The notes beneath the pieces are model-generated. The model saw nothing but the letters and a program-made list of their open reading frames with translations, was not told where the DNA came from and searched no databases. From Gammaproteobacteria bacterium (GTDB lineage Bacteria > Pseudomonadota > Gammaproteobacteria > UBA4575), in the NCBI GenBank assembly GCA_028285655.1, contig JANQOT010000090.1:1-47134 (forward strand): 47,134 nucleotides of DNA, given 5' to 3'. A program made the translations under genes and the position numbers. Position 1 is the stretch's first letter. The number at the start of each line of letters is the position of its first letter. Below are positions 7,560-15,680 of the stretch, in pieces.

Positions 7560-8483
7560 TTACTCACCTTCAACCTCGTTATTATTATTATCTTGAATGC
7601 TTGCCACGTCATCCACGCTGAATTGATTATTTAATTCCATGAAAAGGTGCTCATTACCGGTAATGATTATTTCTACACGCCGGTTCTTGGCACGATTTTC
7701 CCAGGAATTATTCGGCGCCAAAGGCTCGGTATCCGCATGCGCGCGAATTTGCAGCCTTTCCGGCACAACCTTGCCCTTGGTCGTTAAGTAATGCACCACA
7801 TTTGCCGCGCGAGCCGCAGATAACTCCCAATTGGATTTAAATTCATAATTGCTAATTGGCACGTTGTCGGAATGACCGGCGACGACGATATTTCCATCTA
7901 CTTTGTTTAAGGTGTTCGAGATTCGTTCGATTACTTTAAAAAAAGTCGGTTTTAGTTTTGCCTCGCCGGAATTAAATGAACCACGCTCACGCAAACGTAC
8001 GGTAATTTCCGATTCCGACCACTCGACCTCCAACAAGCCTTGATCAATTTCTTCTTTTAATTCCGCTATCAGTTTTTCGGCTTCGTCGCGAATTCGTTCG
8101 ACAGCCGCCTCATATATTCTTTCCGCCATTTTAGCGGTTTCAGATTTATCGCCTTCGGCAAATTCCAGATTGTCTTTTGTATCGTCGGTGGTTTCCTGTT
8201 CAACCACTTTAAATGGCGTCGGTTGCGGAATACCAGGTGAGAACTCCTGAGTAACAATACTGGTACCCTTGGGAATTTCGTCGGCTTTAATATCCCGCTG
8301 CACGCCAAAAGCGTGCTTCATGGAACCCGATAATTGTTTGAATTTTTCCACATCCATTTCGGAAAATGCCAGCAACAATACAAAGAAGCACATAAGCAGC
8401 GACATTAGATCTGCAAATGTCATCACCCATGCCGGGGCACCTGTATTAGGTTCTTCTCGTACTACGTCTTCGTCATCACTCAT
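7560..8483 (-). CDS. pomB: Flagellar stator protein PomB/MotB
   Basis: The product is 307 residues. A short cytoplasmic tail is followed by one membrane span (about 19-41) that carries the ion-binding aspartate (Asp25 in TFADLMSLLMCFF). Then comes a plug/linker, and at about 165-275 an OmpA-like peptidoglycan-binding domain (VAGHSDNVPI, NWELSAARAANVVHYL, NRRVEIIITG). The ADLMSLLMCFFVLLLAFSEM span followed by FKQLSGSMKHAFGVQ is much closer to sodium-type PomB than to E. coli MotB, so sodium drive is inferred. A short Asn run (DNNNN) ends the protein. It starts 10 bases after pomA. Confidence 0.93.
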   Translation of the reverse strand: MSDDEDVVREEPNTGAPAWVMTFADLMSLLMCFFVLLLAFSEMDVEKFKQLSGSMKHAFGVQRDIKADEIPKGTSIVTQEFSPGIPQPTPFKVVEQETTDDTKDNLEFAEGDKSETAKMAERIYEAAVERIRDEAEKLIAELKEEIDQGLLEVEWSESEITVRLRERGSFNSGEAKLKPTFFKVIERISNTLNKVDGNIVVAGHSDNVPISNYEFKSNWELSAARAANVVHYLTTKGKVVPERLQIRAHADTEPLAPNNSWENRAKNRRVEIIITGNEHLFMELNNQFSVDDVASIQDNNNNEVEGE

Positions 8484-8493
8484 TTACTTGGCA

Positions 8494-9258
8494 CTACTCT
8501 TGTTTGTCCTCTATAACACGCTTGCTCTCGGGAAGGAACGTTAACAATAACTGCTCGACGACACGCGGATTGGTACCCGCCTGAATTGATGAAATGGATT
8601 CCAGAATGAGATTTTTATTAAGCTTTTCCTCGGCACTGATTTTTTTCAGTTTATCGGCTATGGGCAGTGCCACTGCGTTTGCGATAATTGCGCCATATAA
8701 GGTCGTCAATAGCGCGACCGCCATTGCCGGACCAATAGCTTTCGGGTCGTCCATATTAGATAGCATTTGCACAAGTCCGATTAGCGTTCCGATCATTCCC
8801 ATTGCCGGCGCCGCTTCACCGATCGCCCTGAACATTTGTATGCCGGTGATATGCCTCTCCAAGGCGAGATTTATATCTTTATTCAACATTTTCTGCACCA
8901 CTTCCGGCGCATGTCCGTCTATACAAAGATTAATACCTCGCTCCAGAAACGGATGAGCGATTTCCCGGCCTTCCAGCGCGAGAATTCCTTCTTTGCGTGC
9001 AATGTTTGCCAACTCTACGGCTTCTTCGATTAGCTGCATTGGATCAACACTTTTATGCAGAAGTGATTTAAGACCGACTTTAAATGAACCGAAAAATTGA
9101 CCCAAAGATATTCGCGCAAGCGTGGCACCGAAGGTACCGCCAATAACTACTGTCAATGACGGCGCATTAACAAATGTTCCGAAATCTCCGCCCAAAAGAA
9201 TGGCGACGCAGATAATCGCAATTGCTCCTATCAAGCCGACAAGTGTAGCCAGATCCAT
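8494..9258 (-). CDS. pomA: Flagellar stator protein PomA/MotA
   Basis: The product is 254 residues with four membrane spans (about 2-22, 28-50, 150-170 and 180-200). The long cytoplasmic loop between spans 2 and 3 contains the charged rotor-contact segment (RKEGILALEGREI). The proline-bearing third span region reads GEAAPAMGMIGTLIGLVQML, the PomA/MotA signature. It forms the A5B2 ion-driven stator with PomB, drawing on the ion gradient across the inner membrane. GGAGGAAA-type ribosome binding (GGAGGAA) lies about 8 bases before the ATG, and a FliA promoter about 100 bases upstream. Confidence 0.93.
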   Translation of the reverse strand: MDLATLVGLIGAIAIICVAILLGGDFGTFVNAPSLTVVIGGTFGATLARISLGQFFGSFKVGLKSLLHKSVDPMQLIEEAVELANIARKEGILALEGREIAHPFLERGINLCIDGHAPEVVQKMLNKDINLALERHITGIQMFRAIGEAAPAMGMIGTLIGLVQMLSNMDDPKAIGPAMAVALLTTLYGAIIANAVALPIADKLKKISAEEKLNKNLILESISSIQAGTNPRVVEQLLLTFLPESKRVIEDKQE

Positions 9259-9358
9259 ACTGTTCTTTCCTCCATAAACATAGCACTATGCGCCACCAGG
9301 CCAGGCGCAGGAATCCTACAATCTCGAACGAGCTGAACCGTTCTTATTGATTGTCTTT

Positions 9359-9385
9359 GTATCGGCAAGTTGGCGTTAATCTATA
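9359..9385 (-). promoter_or_regulatory. FliA (sigma-28) promoter of pomA-pomB-HDOD
   Basis: The minus strand reads TATAGATT (9385-9378), an 11-base spacer and GCCGATAC (9366-9359), one to two bases off consensus in each half with exact spacing. The start would be near 9352, leaving a leader of about 95 bases before pomA. The rest of 9259-9491 shows nothing else recognisable. Confidence 0.78.
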
Positions 9386-9491
9386 TGCGGAAATAAGCGG
9401 TACAAAAAAAGAGATAAGATGCAATTTATGGAATGTTTGCGATTAAAATGGCTGCAAAAAATACAATACTGAAAATGTTTACAAGCTAGAT

Positions 9492-9902
9492 ATGCATCAG
9501 AATGATATTAGCTGGCTCAGCCGAGTTTACTTGTTATTAAATGAGTCGTACCCGGAAGCCCTGGACAAGCTCGATTATGATTTTCCCAATCAGGCAGTGG
9601 TGGCTGCCAATCTTCTGCATCCCAGCCAGGAAGCCGAATTTTCATGCAAAATCATCAGCGCATCGAATTCGGAATTCTGCTTCATACTCGACTTAAGCGC
9701 GAGAACCGGTCGTAGCAAAGGTGACTGGATTTGGATAAAGGAGATAAATATCGAAAGCGGGGATCTCAGCTTGCTGTCTTTTCCAGTAGCCAAACGCGTG
9801 GTTGATATTCCGTATTATAAGAAAAAAGTAAGCGCGCATTGTTTGATTAAAAATTTTCTGCCCGAGCTGATAGCGGCTGTAAAAAGAGAACTAGATATTT
9901 AA
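9492..9902 (+). CDS. Uncharacterised small soluble protein
   Basis: I do not recognise this 136-residue protein. It has no signal peptide or membrane span. The middle (about 45-90) alternates beta-like strands (AEFSCKIISASNSEFCFILDLSA in type) and is followed by GDWIWIKEINIESGDLSLL, so a small beta-rich fold is likely. The C-terminus is helical and lysine-rich. It is transcribed divergently from pomA and its last 12 bases overlap the end of the convergent 92-residue gene. The amino-acid make-up is protein-like and it is longer than chance would favour, so it is probably real. Confidence 0.6.
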   Translation: MHQNDISWLSRVYLLLNESYPEALDKLDYDFPNQAVVAANLLHPSQEAEFSCKIISASNSEFCFILDLSARTGRSKGDWIWIKEINIESGDLSLLSFPVAKRVVDIPYYKKKVSAHCLIKNFLPELIAAVKRELDI

Positions 9903-10169
9903 GTTTTTGACATTCGAAAACTTGAAAAAATTTTCGCTGTGGCTCTCCTCTGCCAGAATTTGTAATTCATTTTCCAATATATACAACACCCATCCCGGAC
10001 AGGGTCTGGCGCTCACCAGGTCGGGCGCCGCACTCCACGATTGCACTGTACGTGCCGACAATGGATCTCCGGTAACTCTCGTTAACAAACTCGCAATATG
10101 GCGCGATGATTTGCCATATAAATGCATTAACTTTTTGAGTCTGTTTTTGTTTCTGTTCAAGTTATCCAT
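9891..10169 (-). CDS. Small HTH-like hypothetical protein
   Basis: The product is 92 residues. Residues about 18-48 (KSSRHIASLLTRVTGDPLSA, then RTVQSW) have the spacing of a helix-turn-helix: helix, turn and recognition helix, as in small Cro-like proteins (LLGVSxRTVQSW). The next ARPCPGWVLYILE helix is typical of such conserved hypotheticals. DNA binding is an inference. The 3' end overlaps the converging 136-residue gene by 12 bases. A possible -10 (TATACT) for it sits on the minus strand near 10250, beside the double hairpin. Confidence 0.55.
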   Translation of the reverse strand: MDNLNRNKNRLKKLMHLYGKSSRHIASLLTRVTGDPLSARTVQSWSAAPDLVSARPCPGWVLYILENELQILAEESHSENFFKFSNVKNLNI

Positions 10170-10263
10170 TGCACGTTAATAAATGAAAAACATTGTTAAA
10201 TTTTGCTTATAACTCTATGAAAATACGCACTTAATCAGGGTTACTGAAGTATAGTGGCGCCAG

Positions 10264-10323
10264 CCGTAACTTCCTTCCAGCCAGAAGGTTGCGGTTAGAC
10301 CCGGTGGCGTTTGCCGCCGGGTC
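10264..10323. other. Double-hairpin element of unknown class
   Basis: Two adjacent stems are separated by three bases. Stem one (10264-10294) pairs CCGTAA with TTGCGG and CCTTC with GAAGG around a CAGCCA loop, with a three-base bulge. Stem two (10298-10323) pairs GACCCGGTGGC with GCCGCCGGGTC, 11 pairs including one G-T, around GTTT. It lies in the 221-base gap 10170-10390, otherwise AT-rich, between the end of the CDP-alcohol operon and the small HTH gene. No T-run follows on either strand. It may be a bidirectional terminator, a structured RNA or a dispersed palindromic repeat. Confidence 0.55.
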
Positions 10324-10390
10324 GCTAATTGTTAATTATTATAATATTTAATAATTATATTTAACACGGTTAATTGCAACGCACAATGTG

Positions 10391-11299
10391 CTAGTGAATC
10401 TTGTTACTTCGATACAGGCGCCATAATAATGGCCAACAGAACAACCATGGGTACTTGCGCAAACGCCGGCTAACTTGAATAGATTCACCCGTATGACGAT
10501 GAATTTTCCAGGCGATATAGTCTATACCGTTTGCAAATGTCGCAGTCGCTTTTAATAAACGCAGCACCGACAAGCCCTTACCGACAATATTTCTGAATTT
10601 CCAGCGCAGCGTACACATTGTTTTATTTCGACGCGCGTCCAACTCTGAAAATGATTCTTTGAATACTGCCGTGGTAACTCCGTCGAAATAATCTGAATTA
10701 TTTGCATAAATTTCTTCCGCCCTGGTTTTTGTTTCGACCCTGAGTTCGGTACGATAGGTCAATTGCAAGGCATTAATCCACAACTGTTTACTCGTCCACT
10801 CCTGCTCCAGCATGCAGCCAACTTTGCGTATCATTGTTTGTACCGACTGTTGCTGGATAGTCACCAGCCATTGCAATACTGCCGGATTACTTACATGAAC
10901 TACTGCAATCGGCTGAGCAAACCGCGCCCAAAAATAAGGATGAAAAGCGGAACTTGCAGTTTTTTCACTTAAATCTATGCGACTGACCACTGCATATTTT
11001 GCCTGAATCTCATTTCCATTTAGTTTCACTTGCTCAAAATAAACATTGGGCGGCAAAAGTCTATTCAGAAATGCGTGCCACCTATTTTTGTATGCATTGC
11101 GATAACTATCTACAATGACATAAAAGTCCAGTACTGCATCATCATATTTACGGGTCCGCATGCAGGAACCGTAGAATACAACTGCAATTAATGCATCGGA
11201 ATAAGTTTTTCTAAATACTTTTACAATTTCTGCAAGTACGTCGTCATCCACCTCCTTCAGGCTGGTTGACAAATGTTGATGCAATGCAGAGTCACTCAT
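10391..11299 (-). CDS. Nucleotidyltransferase-fold protein, degenerate active site
   Basis: The product is 302 residues. An N-terminal nucleotidyltransferase core is seen as VVFYGSCMRTRKYDDAVLDF (about 37-56): the GS turn and one acidic residue are present, but the usual D-x-D has become D-F-Y. Activity is therefore doubtful. The rest (about 90-300) is helical and basic with no recognised domain. Its start overlaps the diacylglycerol-kinase-like gene by 4 bases (ATGA type), making it the third gene of the operon with the CDP-alcohol phosphotransferase. That position implies a role in headgroup or lipid-phosphate chemistry, which is inference only. Confidence 0.65.
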   Translation of the reverse strand: MSDSALHQHLSTSLKEVDDDVLAEIVKVFRKTYSDALIAVVFYGSCMRTRKYDDAVLDFYVIVDSYRNAYKNRWHAFLNRLLPPNVYFEQVKLNGNEIQAKYAVVSRIDLSEKTASSAFHPYFWARFAQPIAVVHVSNPAVLQWLVTIQQQSVQTMIRKVGCMLEQEWTSKQLWINALQLTYRTELRVETKTRAEEIYANNSDYFDGVTTAVFKESFSELDARRNKTMCTLRWKFRNIVGKGLSVLRLLKATATFANGIDYIAWKIHRHTGESIQVSRRLRKYPWLFCWPLLWRLYRSNKIH

Positions 11300-12282
11300 G
11301 TTGTCAGGAAACTGACTTTCCCCACGGCATCCAGTTTAACTTCGGTAACAACGTCTGAATCTCCAAATAACTCGCCATCAAGAGTGAAACCATTTTCGAT
11401 TTCGATAGTAACGGCAGACAGACTATAGCTTCGATAATGTTCGGAGCCATGCTTCACGTCCGGAGCACGACCACGCAATATGTTTAACAATGCTCTGAAT
11501 GGACGTGGTGCATTTCGTTTGATAATCGACAAAGCCAGCTGCTCGGATTCTTTTTCTTTATGCCAGAAAGGATACACGCCCATCAACAGTCTATTTAGCG
11601 TTGTTGCTAAGATAATATTGAATTCTCCCGATAATTCGCTTTTATTTTCAATTTTTATTCTTGCACGCGCAGGCGTGGTTAATCTATTAAATGTAGCCCA
11701 ATCCAGTAAAAACCAGATCATTGCCAAAGACGGTCCCAGTTCGCCGCGAAGTCCTCTGGTATGCAACCTTTGCCTACAATACAGTATGCCGCTGTAAATT
11801 GCGCCCGCACCAAAAAATAAACCACAAACAGTTTGCGCATTTTTCGGCAAATGCATACGCAGTACCGGGCGTGAAACATTGTTTAAGTTATTCGGAGAAC
11901 CGGATGCATATGCTGCAACCTGTGCCAGCACATCTTCCAGAGTTCCTTTGCACCCGACATCGCCGAACGCCATGCTGGTCGTACCCGCTTTTAGCAAAAC
12001 GATTTTTGGCTGATAAGCTTCGCCACGAATATGTTGTAAATACGTTAATACCGTCTGCAGCGTGCCGTCGCCGCCGTTTAAAACAATCAGAGTAATATTG
12101 TCCTGTTCAAATTTTTCCAGCGCTGCCGTTATTTCCGCGGGACTGGTTACCGCGACATGAGGAATGTGCGGATATCGGGCGATTGCAGATTCAAATTTTG
12201 CAAAGGCTCCCCGTTTATTTTTTCCGCTTAGCGGATTGCTTAATGCTGCAATTTTGTCATCAGCCGACACAAACTCATCCAC
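11296..12282 (-). CDS. Diacylglycerol-kinase-family lipid kinase, candidate ceramide kinase
   Basis: The product is 328 residues. The DAGK catalytic domain begins with NPLSGKNKRGAF (16-27) and carries the nucleotide-binding LNGGDGTLQT (68-77). The C-terminal beta-rich half ends in FTLDGELFGD, the conserved lid motif of this fold. The family phosphorylates a lipid hydroxyl with ATP, and a member in Caulobacter (CpgB) is an established ceramide kinase. The surrounding sphingolipid genes make ceramide or a long-chain base the likely substrate here, though diacylglycerol or sphingosine-like substrates cannot be excluded. It follows the CDP-alcohol gene by 11 bases and overlaps the next gene. Confidence 0.82.
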   Translation of the reverse strand: MDEFVSADDKIAALSNPLSGKNKRGAFAKFESAIARYPHIPHVAVTSPAEITAALEKFEQDNITLIVLNGGDGTLQTVLTYLQHIRGEAYQPKIVLLKAGTTSMAFGDVGCKGTLEDVLAQVAAYASGSPNNLNNVSRPVLRMHLPKNAQTVCGLFFGAGAIYSGILYCRQRLHTRGLRGELGPSLAMIWFLLDWATFNRLTTPARARIKIENKSELSGEFNIILATTLNRLLMGVYPFWHKEKESEQLALSIIKRNAPRPFRALLNILRGRAPDVKHGSEHYRSYSLSAVTIEIENGFTLDGELFGDSDVVTEVKLDAVGKVSFLTT

Positions 12283-12293
12283 AAAAATAAATT

Positions 12294-13526
12294 TTACGTG
12301 TCACTGCGCACTAGCGGAGCGATCGTTTTTATGGCCTGGTAACCGGTAAACCATCTGGTCGCCTGGTTCGGACTTCGGTTCAGCGGATCGATGCGTGCAA
12401 TCCATGACTCAAGCGGTCCGCTTAAAATTCGTGTAACGCAAGCATAAAAGAACCTTATCCCAAGCCATGCTGTGGATATAAGCGTCCACATAACAATCCA
12501 AATAAATCCCAGCACCGGATTTAACAACAGAATTGCAATTGAAAGTATGATTAAGCAGGGATTGCGGCGTGCTGTAATCAAACGATGATAGGAATCTATC
12601 GGTCTCCAGCAAAAAATGCTGATGTCGTTAAACATCAATTGAAACAAGCCTTCAAACACCCTTCCGCCTACGTAGGCTGCAAACATCACCCAGAACCAGG
12701 TCATTGTCGATGCCGTAAACCCAAATGCCGTAATCGTGTCGATATTTAACCCGATTGCCCAGCACCAATACCAAACGGGCGGGTGAATGATATCCAGGCC
12801 GTGATCCATAACGTGACCAATTTTACTGGATTGCAGGGTAACTCGCGCAAGTTTACCGTCGACGGTATCCAGGAAAGTCATAATCCACGCGCTTATCAAA
12901 CCGAATACAAAATATCCATAGTAAAACGCTACACCGGATAATATTGTAAGCAACCAACCAAAACCGGTAACCATATTCGGCGAAATGTTCAGCGCTACAC
13001 ATTGCCGCACCACCCATCTTGCCGGCAGCGGCCACCACCATTTAGTAACCAGATCCGTAATTCCCTTGTACGACTTATCGTACATATAGTTCTCTATGAT
13101 TTTTTGTTCACTGCCGGTTATTTCGACGACGTGAGATAAATCGAATTTACGCAATCGAGGGTCGTAGCCGCCGGTAAGCTCTTGTGGTGAAAATACAGGT
13201 GGAACAATCGACTCACTACCTGGTTTTAGTCGACTAAATATCTTCGCGATTTCATTGGCCTGCTTCCCGTCAATCCAGGCAGCCGCAATCACCTGTCCGG
13301 AAGAATCTGAAAGCATCGCTTGCGGGTGCTGCGTCAATTTCCCCAGCACATTGGCATCCAATAGATAATCGGCACGCACAAGTAAAACTTGTTCTTCGGC
13401 ACCGACGTGATCCAGTTGATCGATATGCTTGAAATTGCCAAGCTTGAGCATCGTTTTCCTGAATCGCTCCTGCTGCGAAACACCCCACAGGCGTACATCA
13501 CATTGATTTACTATGTAGTAATACAT
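12294..13526 (-). CDS. CDP-alcohol phosphotransferase with degenerate cytidylyltransferase-like N-terminus
   Basis: The product is 410 residues. The CDP-alcohol phosphotransferase signature is complete at 220-245: D220, D223-G224, A227-R228, G237, D241 and D245, in the order D-x2-DG-x2-AR-x8-G-x3-D-x3-D. Membrane spans surround it (about 187-220 and 265-390). Residues 1-145 resemble the central part of a sugar nucleotidyltransferase (VLLVRADYLLD, then IAAAWIDG) but lack the GxGxR pyrophosphorylase loop. The layout recalls fused inositol-phosphate cytidylyltransferase/phosphotransferases. It would move a phospho-alcohol from CDP onto a lipid hydroxyl; donor and acceptor are unknown. It heads the leftward operon with the lipid kinase. 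Confidence 0.82.
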   Translation of the reverse strand: MYYYIVNQCDVRLWGVSQQERFRKTMLKLGNFKHIDQLDHVGAEEQVLLVRADYLLDANVLGKLTQHPQAMLSDSSGQVIAAAWIDGKQANEIAKIFSRLKPGSESIVPPVFSPQELTGGYDPRLRKFDLSHVVEITGSEQKIIENYMYDKSYKGITDLVTKWWWPLPARWVVRQCVALNISPNMVTGFGWLLTILSGVAFYYGYFVFGLISAWIMTFLDTVDGKLARVTLQSSKIGHVMDHGLDIIHPPVWYWCWAIGLNIDTITAFGFTASTMTWFWVMFAAYVGGRVFEGLFQLMFNDISIFCWRPIDSYHRLITARRNPCLIILSIAILLLNPVLGFIWIVMWTLISTAWLGIRFFYACVTRILSGPLESWIARIDPLNRSPNQATRWFTGYQAIKTIAPLVRSDT

Positions 13527-13620
13527 TTTGATAAACGTCAGTTTTGAGTTACATTAAAATTTCACAGCAATCTGAATGCACCCTCTATAGCTTGAGGCCG
13601 ACAATCTTATTTAATTATTC

Positions 13621-14604
13621 ATGTTTAACGATAGCATCAATAGCGCCGCGCATCCTAATGACTCTTTTCGATTTGCGCAACTCTCTGACCTGCATTTGTC
13701 GTCACCGGCCGGTTTCAGTCCACTCCTACTGGTAAACAAACGCATTCTGGGGTATCTGTCCTGGCTACGAAACCGCAGGCATATCCACAAGCGTTGGGTA
13801 TTGGATCTGGCAATTCAGAAGCTACAAAGTTTACAAGTTGATCACTGTGTTATCACAGGAGATCTTACTCACATCGGTTTGCAAAACGAATTCACACAAG
13901 CTGCAAATTGGCTGCATCAACTCGGTGGCGCATACGATATTACCGTCATTCCCGGTAACCACGATTTGTATGTAAACGGACGCTGGGATCGAAGTTTTGC
14001 TTTATGGGAAGACTATATGCGCGGCGATAAGGAACTCGACAGCCAAGCAGCGATTACAAATAACGCAGAATTAAATCTGGAGAACATCTTTCCCAGCTTG
14101 AGAATACGAGGCAATGTGGCATTTATAAGTGTATCCAGCGTATTTGCCGCACCGTGGTTTCGTGCAACAGGACGAATTAATCAAGCACAGCTGGATAAAC
14201 TGCAACAGTTGCTTTCCGATCCGGAATTAAACGACTATTGCAAGGTACTGCTTATTCACCATCCCGTCACCGTGCATTCCATCAGCAATCGCAAGCGCCT
14301 GCTTAATCACATTCAGTTGACAGATCTTTTATATGAGCATCCGGTTCAACTCGTGCTGCATGGCCATGGACACAAAACGCATACGGAAAACATAGACTGC
14401 AAAAATGGCGCTTCTATTCCGGTAATCGGCACTGCTTCCGCATCAAGCACAGAAAAAAAACCCGGTCGCAAAGCTGAATTTTTGCTGTTTGAGGTCGCTC
14501 GGCAGGGTACTTCATGGAACATTGATATGTATACTTATCATCTGGATACCGCACAAAGATTATTTGCCAAATCCGGGAACTCTATCCTCACTACTCAGAC
14601 TTGA
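13621..14604 (+). CDS. Calcineurin-like metallophosphoesterase
   Basis: The product is 327 residues. The family metal ligands are all visible in order: AQLSDLHLSS (D23, H25), VITGDLTHIG (about 78-87), VIPGNHDLYV (about 111-120), LLIHHPV (about 218) and VLHGHGHKTH (about 251-260). There is no signal peptide, so it is cytoplasmic or membrane-associated. Such enzymes cleave phosphomonoesters or diesters, including UDP- or CDP-linked lipids (the LpxH class) and cAMP. It is divergent from the CDP-alcohol gene (94-base gap) and its 3' end overlaps lptG by 10 bases. Context suggests a lipid-phosphate or CDP-intermediate substrate, as inference. Confidence 0.85.
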   Translation: MFNDSINSAAHPNDSFRFAQLSDLHLSSPAGFSPLLLVNKRILGYLSWLRNRRHIHKRWVLDLAIQKLQSLQVDHCVITGDLTHIGLQNEFTQAANWLHQLGGAYDITVIPGNHDLYVNGRWDRSFALWEDYMRGDKELDSQAAITNNAELNLENIFPSLRIRGNVAFISVSSVFAAPWFRATGRINQAQLDKLQQLLSDPELNDYCKVLLIHHPVTVHSISNRKRLLNHIQLTDLLYEHPVQLVLHGHGHKTHTENIDCKNGASIPVIGTASASSTEKKPGRKAEFLLFEVARQGTSWNIDMYTYHLDTAQRLFAKSGNSILTTQT

Positions 14605-15680
14605 AATTTTTTATTGCCGGCGAGGTAAAGAATAAACAAAAGTCCCAGCACAATTGCGGCCGGCAGCATGGCGATCAAGGTTGGCGGCAATTGCAGCAAT
14701 GTTCCCATATGCGTTATCAACTGTGACAATACATAAAAAGCTATCCCGGCCAACACACCCATTGTTATTCGTTTTCCCATCGATACATGCCGCTGCGATC
14801 CGAATACAAAACGCATACCCAGTAAAATCATGATCGCCGCAGCAATCGGATTCATCAGTTTTTGCCAGAAAATAAGCTCGTAACGATACGATTGCTCACC
14901 ACGTTGTTTAAGCCCGACAACAAAATGATACAAATCAGTCAACGACAACGCTTCCGGCTTCGAAACAATAATACCCAGTTGCGCGGCGCTGAGAAAAGAT
15001 TGCCACGGCATTTCGATTTCAGTACGCAATTGCATACTACCCGCCACCATTTCTTTTATTTGCACGGAGTGCAAAATCCACAGATTACTTTGTTGAATAT
15101 CCGCATGATCTGCAAACAGGTAGCGCTTCAGTTGATGCCGCTCATTAAATTCATAGATTTCGATATTGGTGGGCACGCGTCCGTATTCAATATCGCGCAC
15201 GTGCAAGAAACGACCGTTACTTTGCGACCAATAGCCGGTTTTACTTACAAAATCTCCAAACCCCTCGGTGGCAATTGTTTTGTCTACATTTGCTTTGTGC
15301 AGTGTTACCGGAACCACAAATTGAGCGATTGCCAATACTCCCAGCATTAATGCGACACCGGTGACGATAACTGCAAAAGTCACATTTTTCGGCGTGCCGC
15401 CGACACTTTCGACCGCTATCAACTCGTGGTGTCCTGCTAACGCGCCCAATGCGACAATCGAACCCACCAGACCTATAAATGCAGCAAAGTCCAATAAAAT
15501 CTTCGGCGTTTGCAATAGCACATACTGAATCGCCAGAGCCCAGGTATAACTACCGGTGCCAACGTCTTCCAGCTCTTCAATCAATAATAAAACGGCAAAC
15601 AATGACACCAGAATCAATGCCAGCAGGAAAAAACCGCGGATCACATTCAGTGCGATATACCGATGCAAAATGGACATCAT
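14595..15680 (-). CDS. lptG: LptG-type permease of an Lpt-class lipid exporter
   Basis: The product is 361 residues and begins MMSILHRYIALNVIRGFFLL. There are three N-terminal spans, a periplasmic beta-jellyroll (about 130-270), and three C-terminal spans starting near IAAAIMILLGMRFVFG. The FVSKTGYWSQSNGRFLHVRDI region and MGKRITMGVLAGIAFYVLSQ are characteristic of LptG. It pairs with LptF and the LptB ATPase to drive lipopolysaccharide from the inner membrane into the Lpt bridge. Its start overlaps the lptF stop by 4 bases. No lptB, lptC or lptA is nearby. Its location among sphingolipid genes, not beside pepA, is unusual. Confidence 0.9.
   Translation of the reverse strand: MMSILHRYIALNVIRGFFLLALILVSLFAVLLLIEELEDVGTGSYTWALAIQYVLLQTPKILLDFAAFIGLVGSIVALGALAGHHELIAVESVGGTPKNVTFAVIVTGVALMLGVLAIAQFVVPVTLHKANVDKTIATEGFGDFVSKTGYWSQSNGRFLHVRDIEYGRVPTNIEIYEFNERHQLKRYLFADHADIQQSNLWILHSVQIKEMVAGSMQLRTEIEMPWQSFLSAAQLGIIVSKPEALSLTDLYHFVVGLKQRGEQSYRYELIFWQKLMNPIAAAIMILLGMRFVFGSQRHVSMGKRITMGVLAGIAFYVLSQLITHMGTLLQLPPTLIAMLPAAIVLGLLFILYLAGNKKFQV

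Noticed and set aside
10298-10330. Canonical c-di-GMP-I (GEMM) riboswitch on the minus strand
   Set aside because: Only GGCAAAC and a CCGGGTCTAA-like piece resemble the class; the P2 stem, its GAAA loop and the GACGCAAAGCC joint are absent, and the two pieces instead pair with each other in a simple hairpin.
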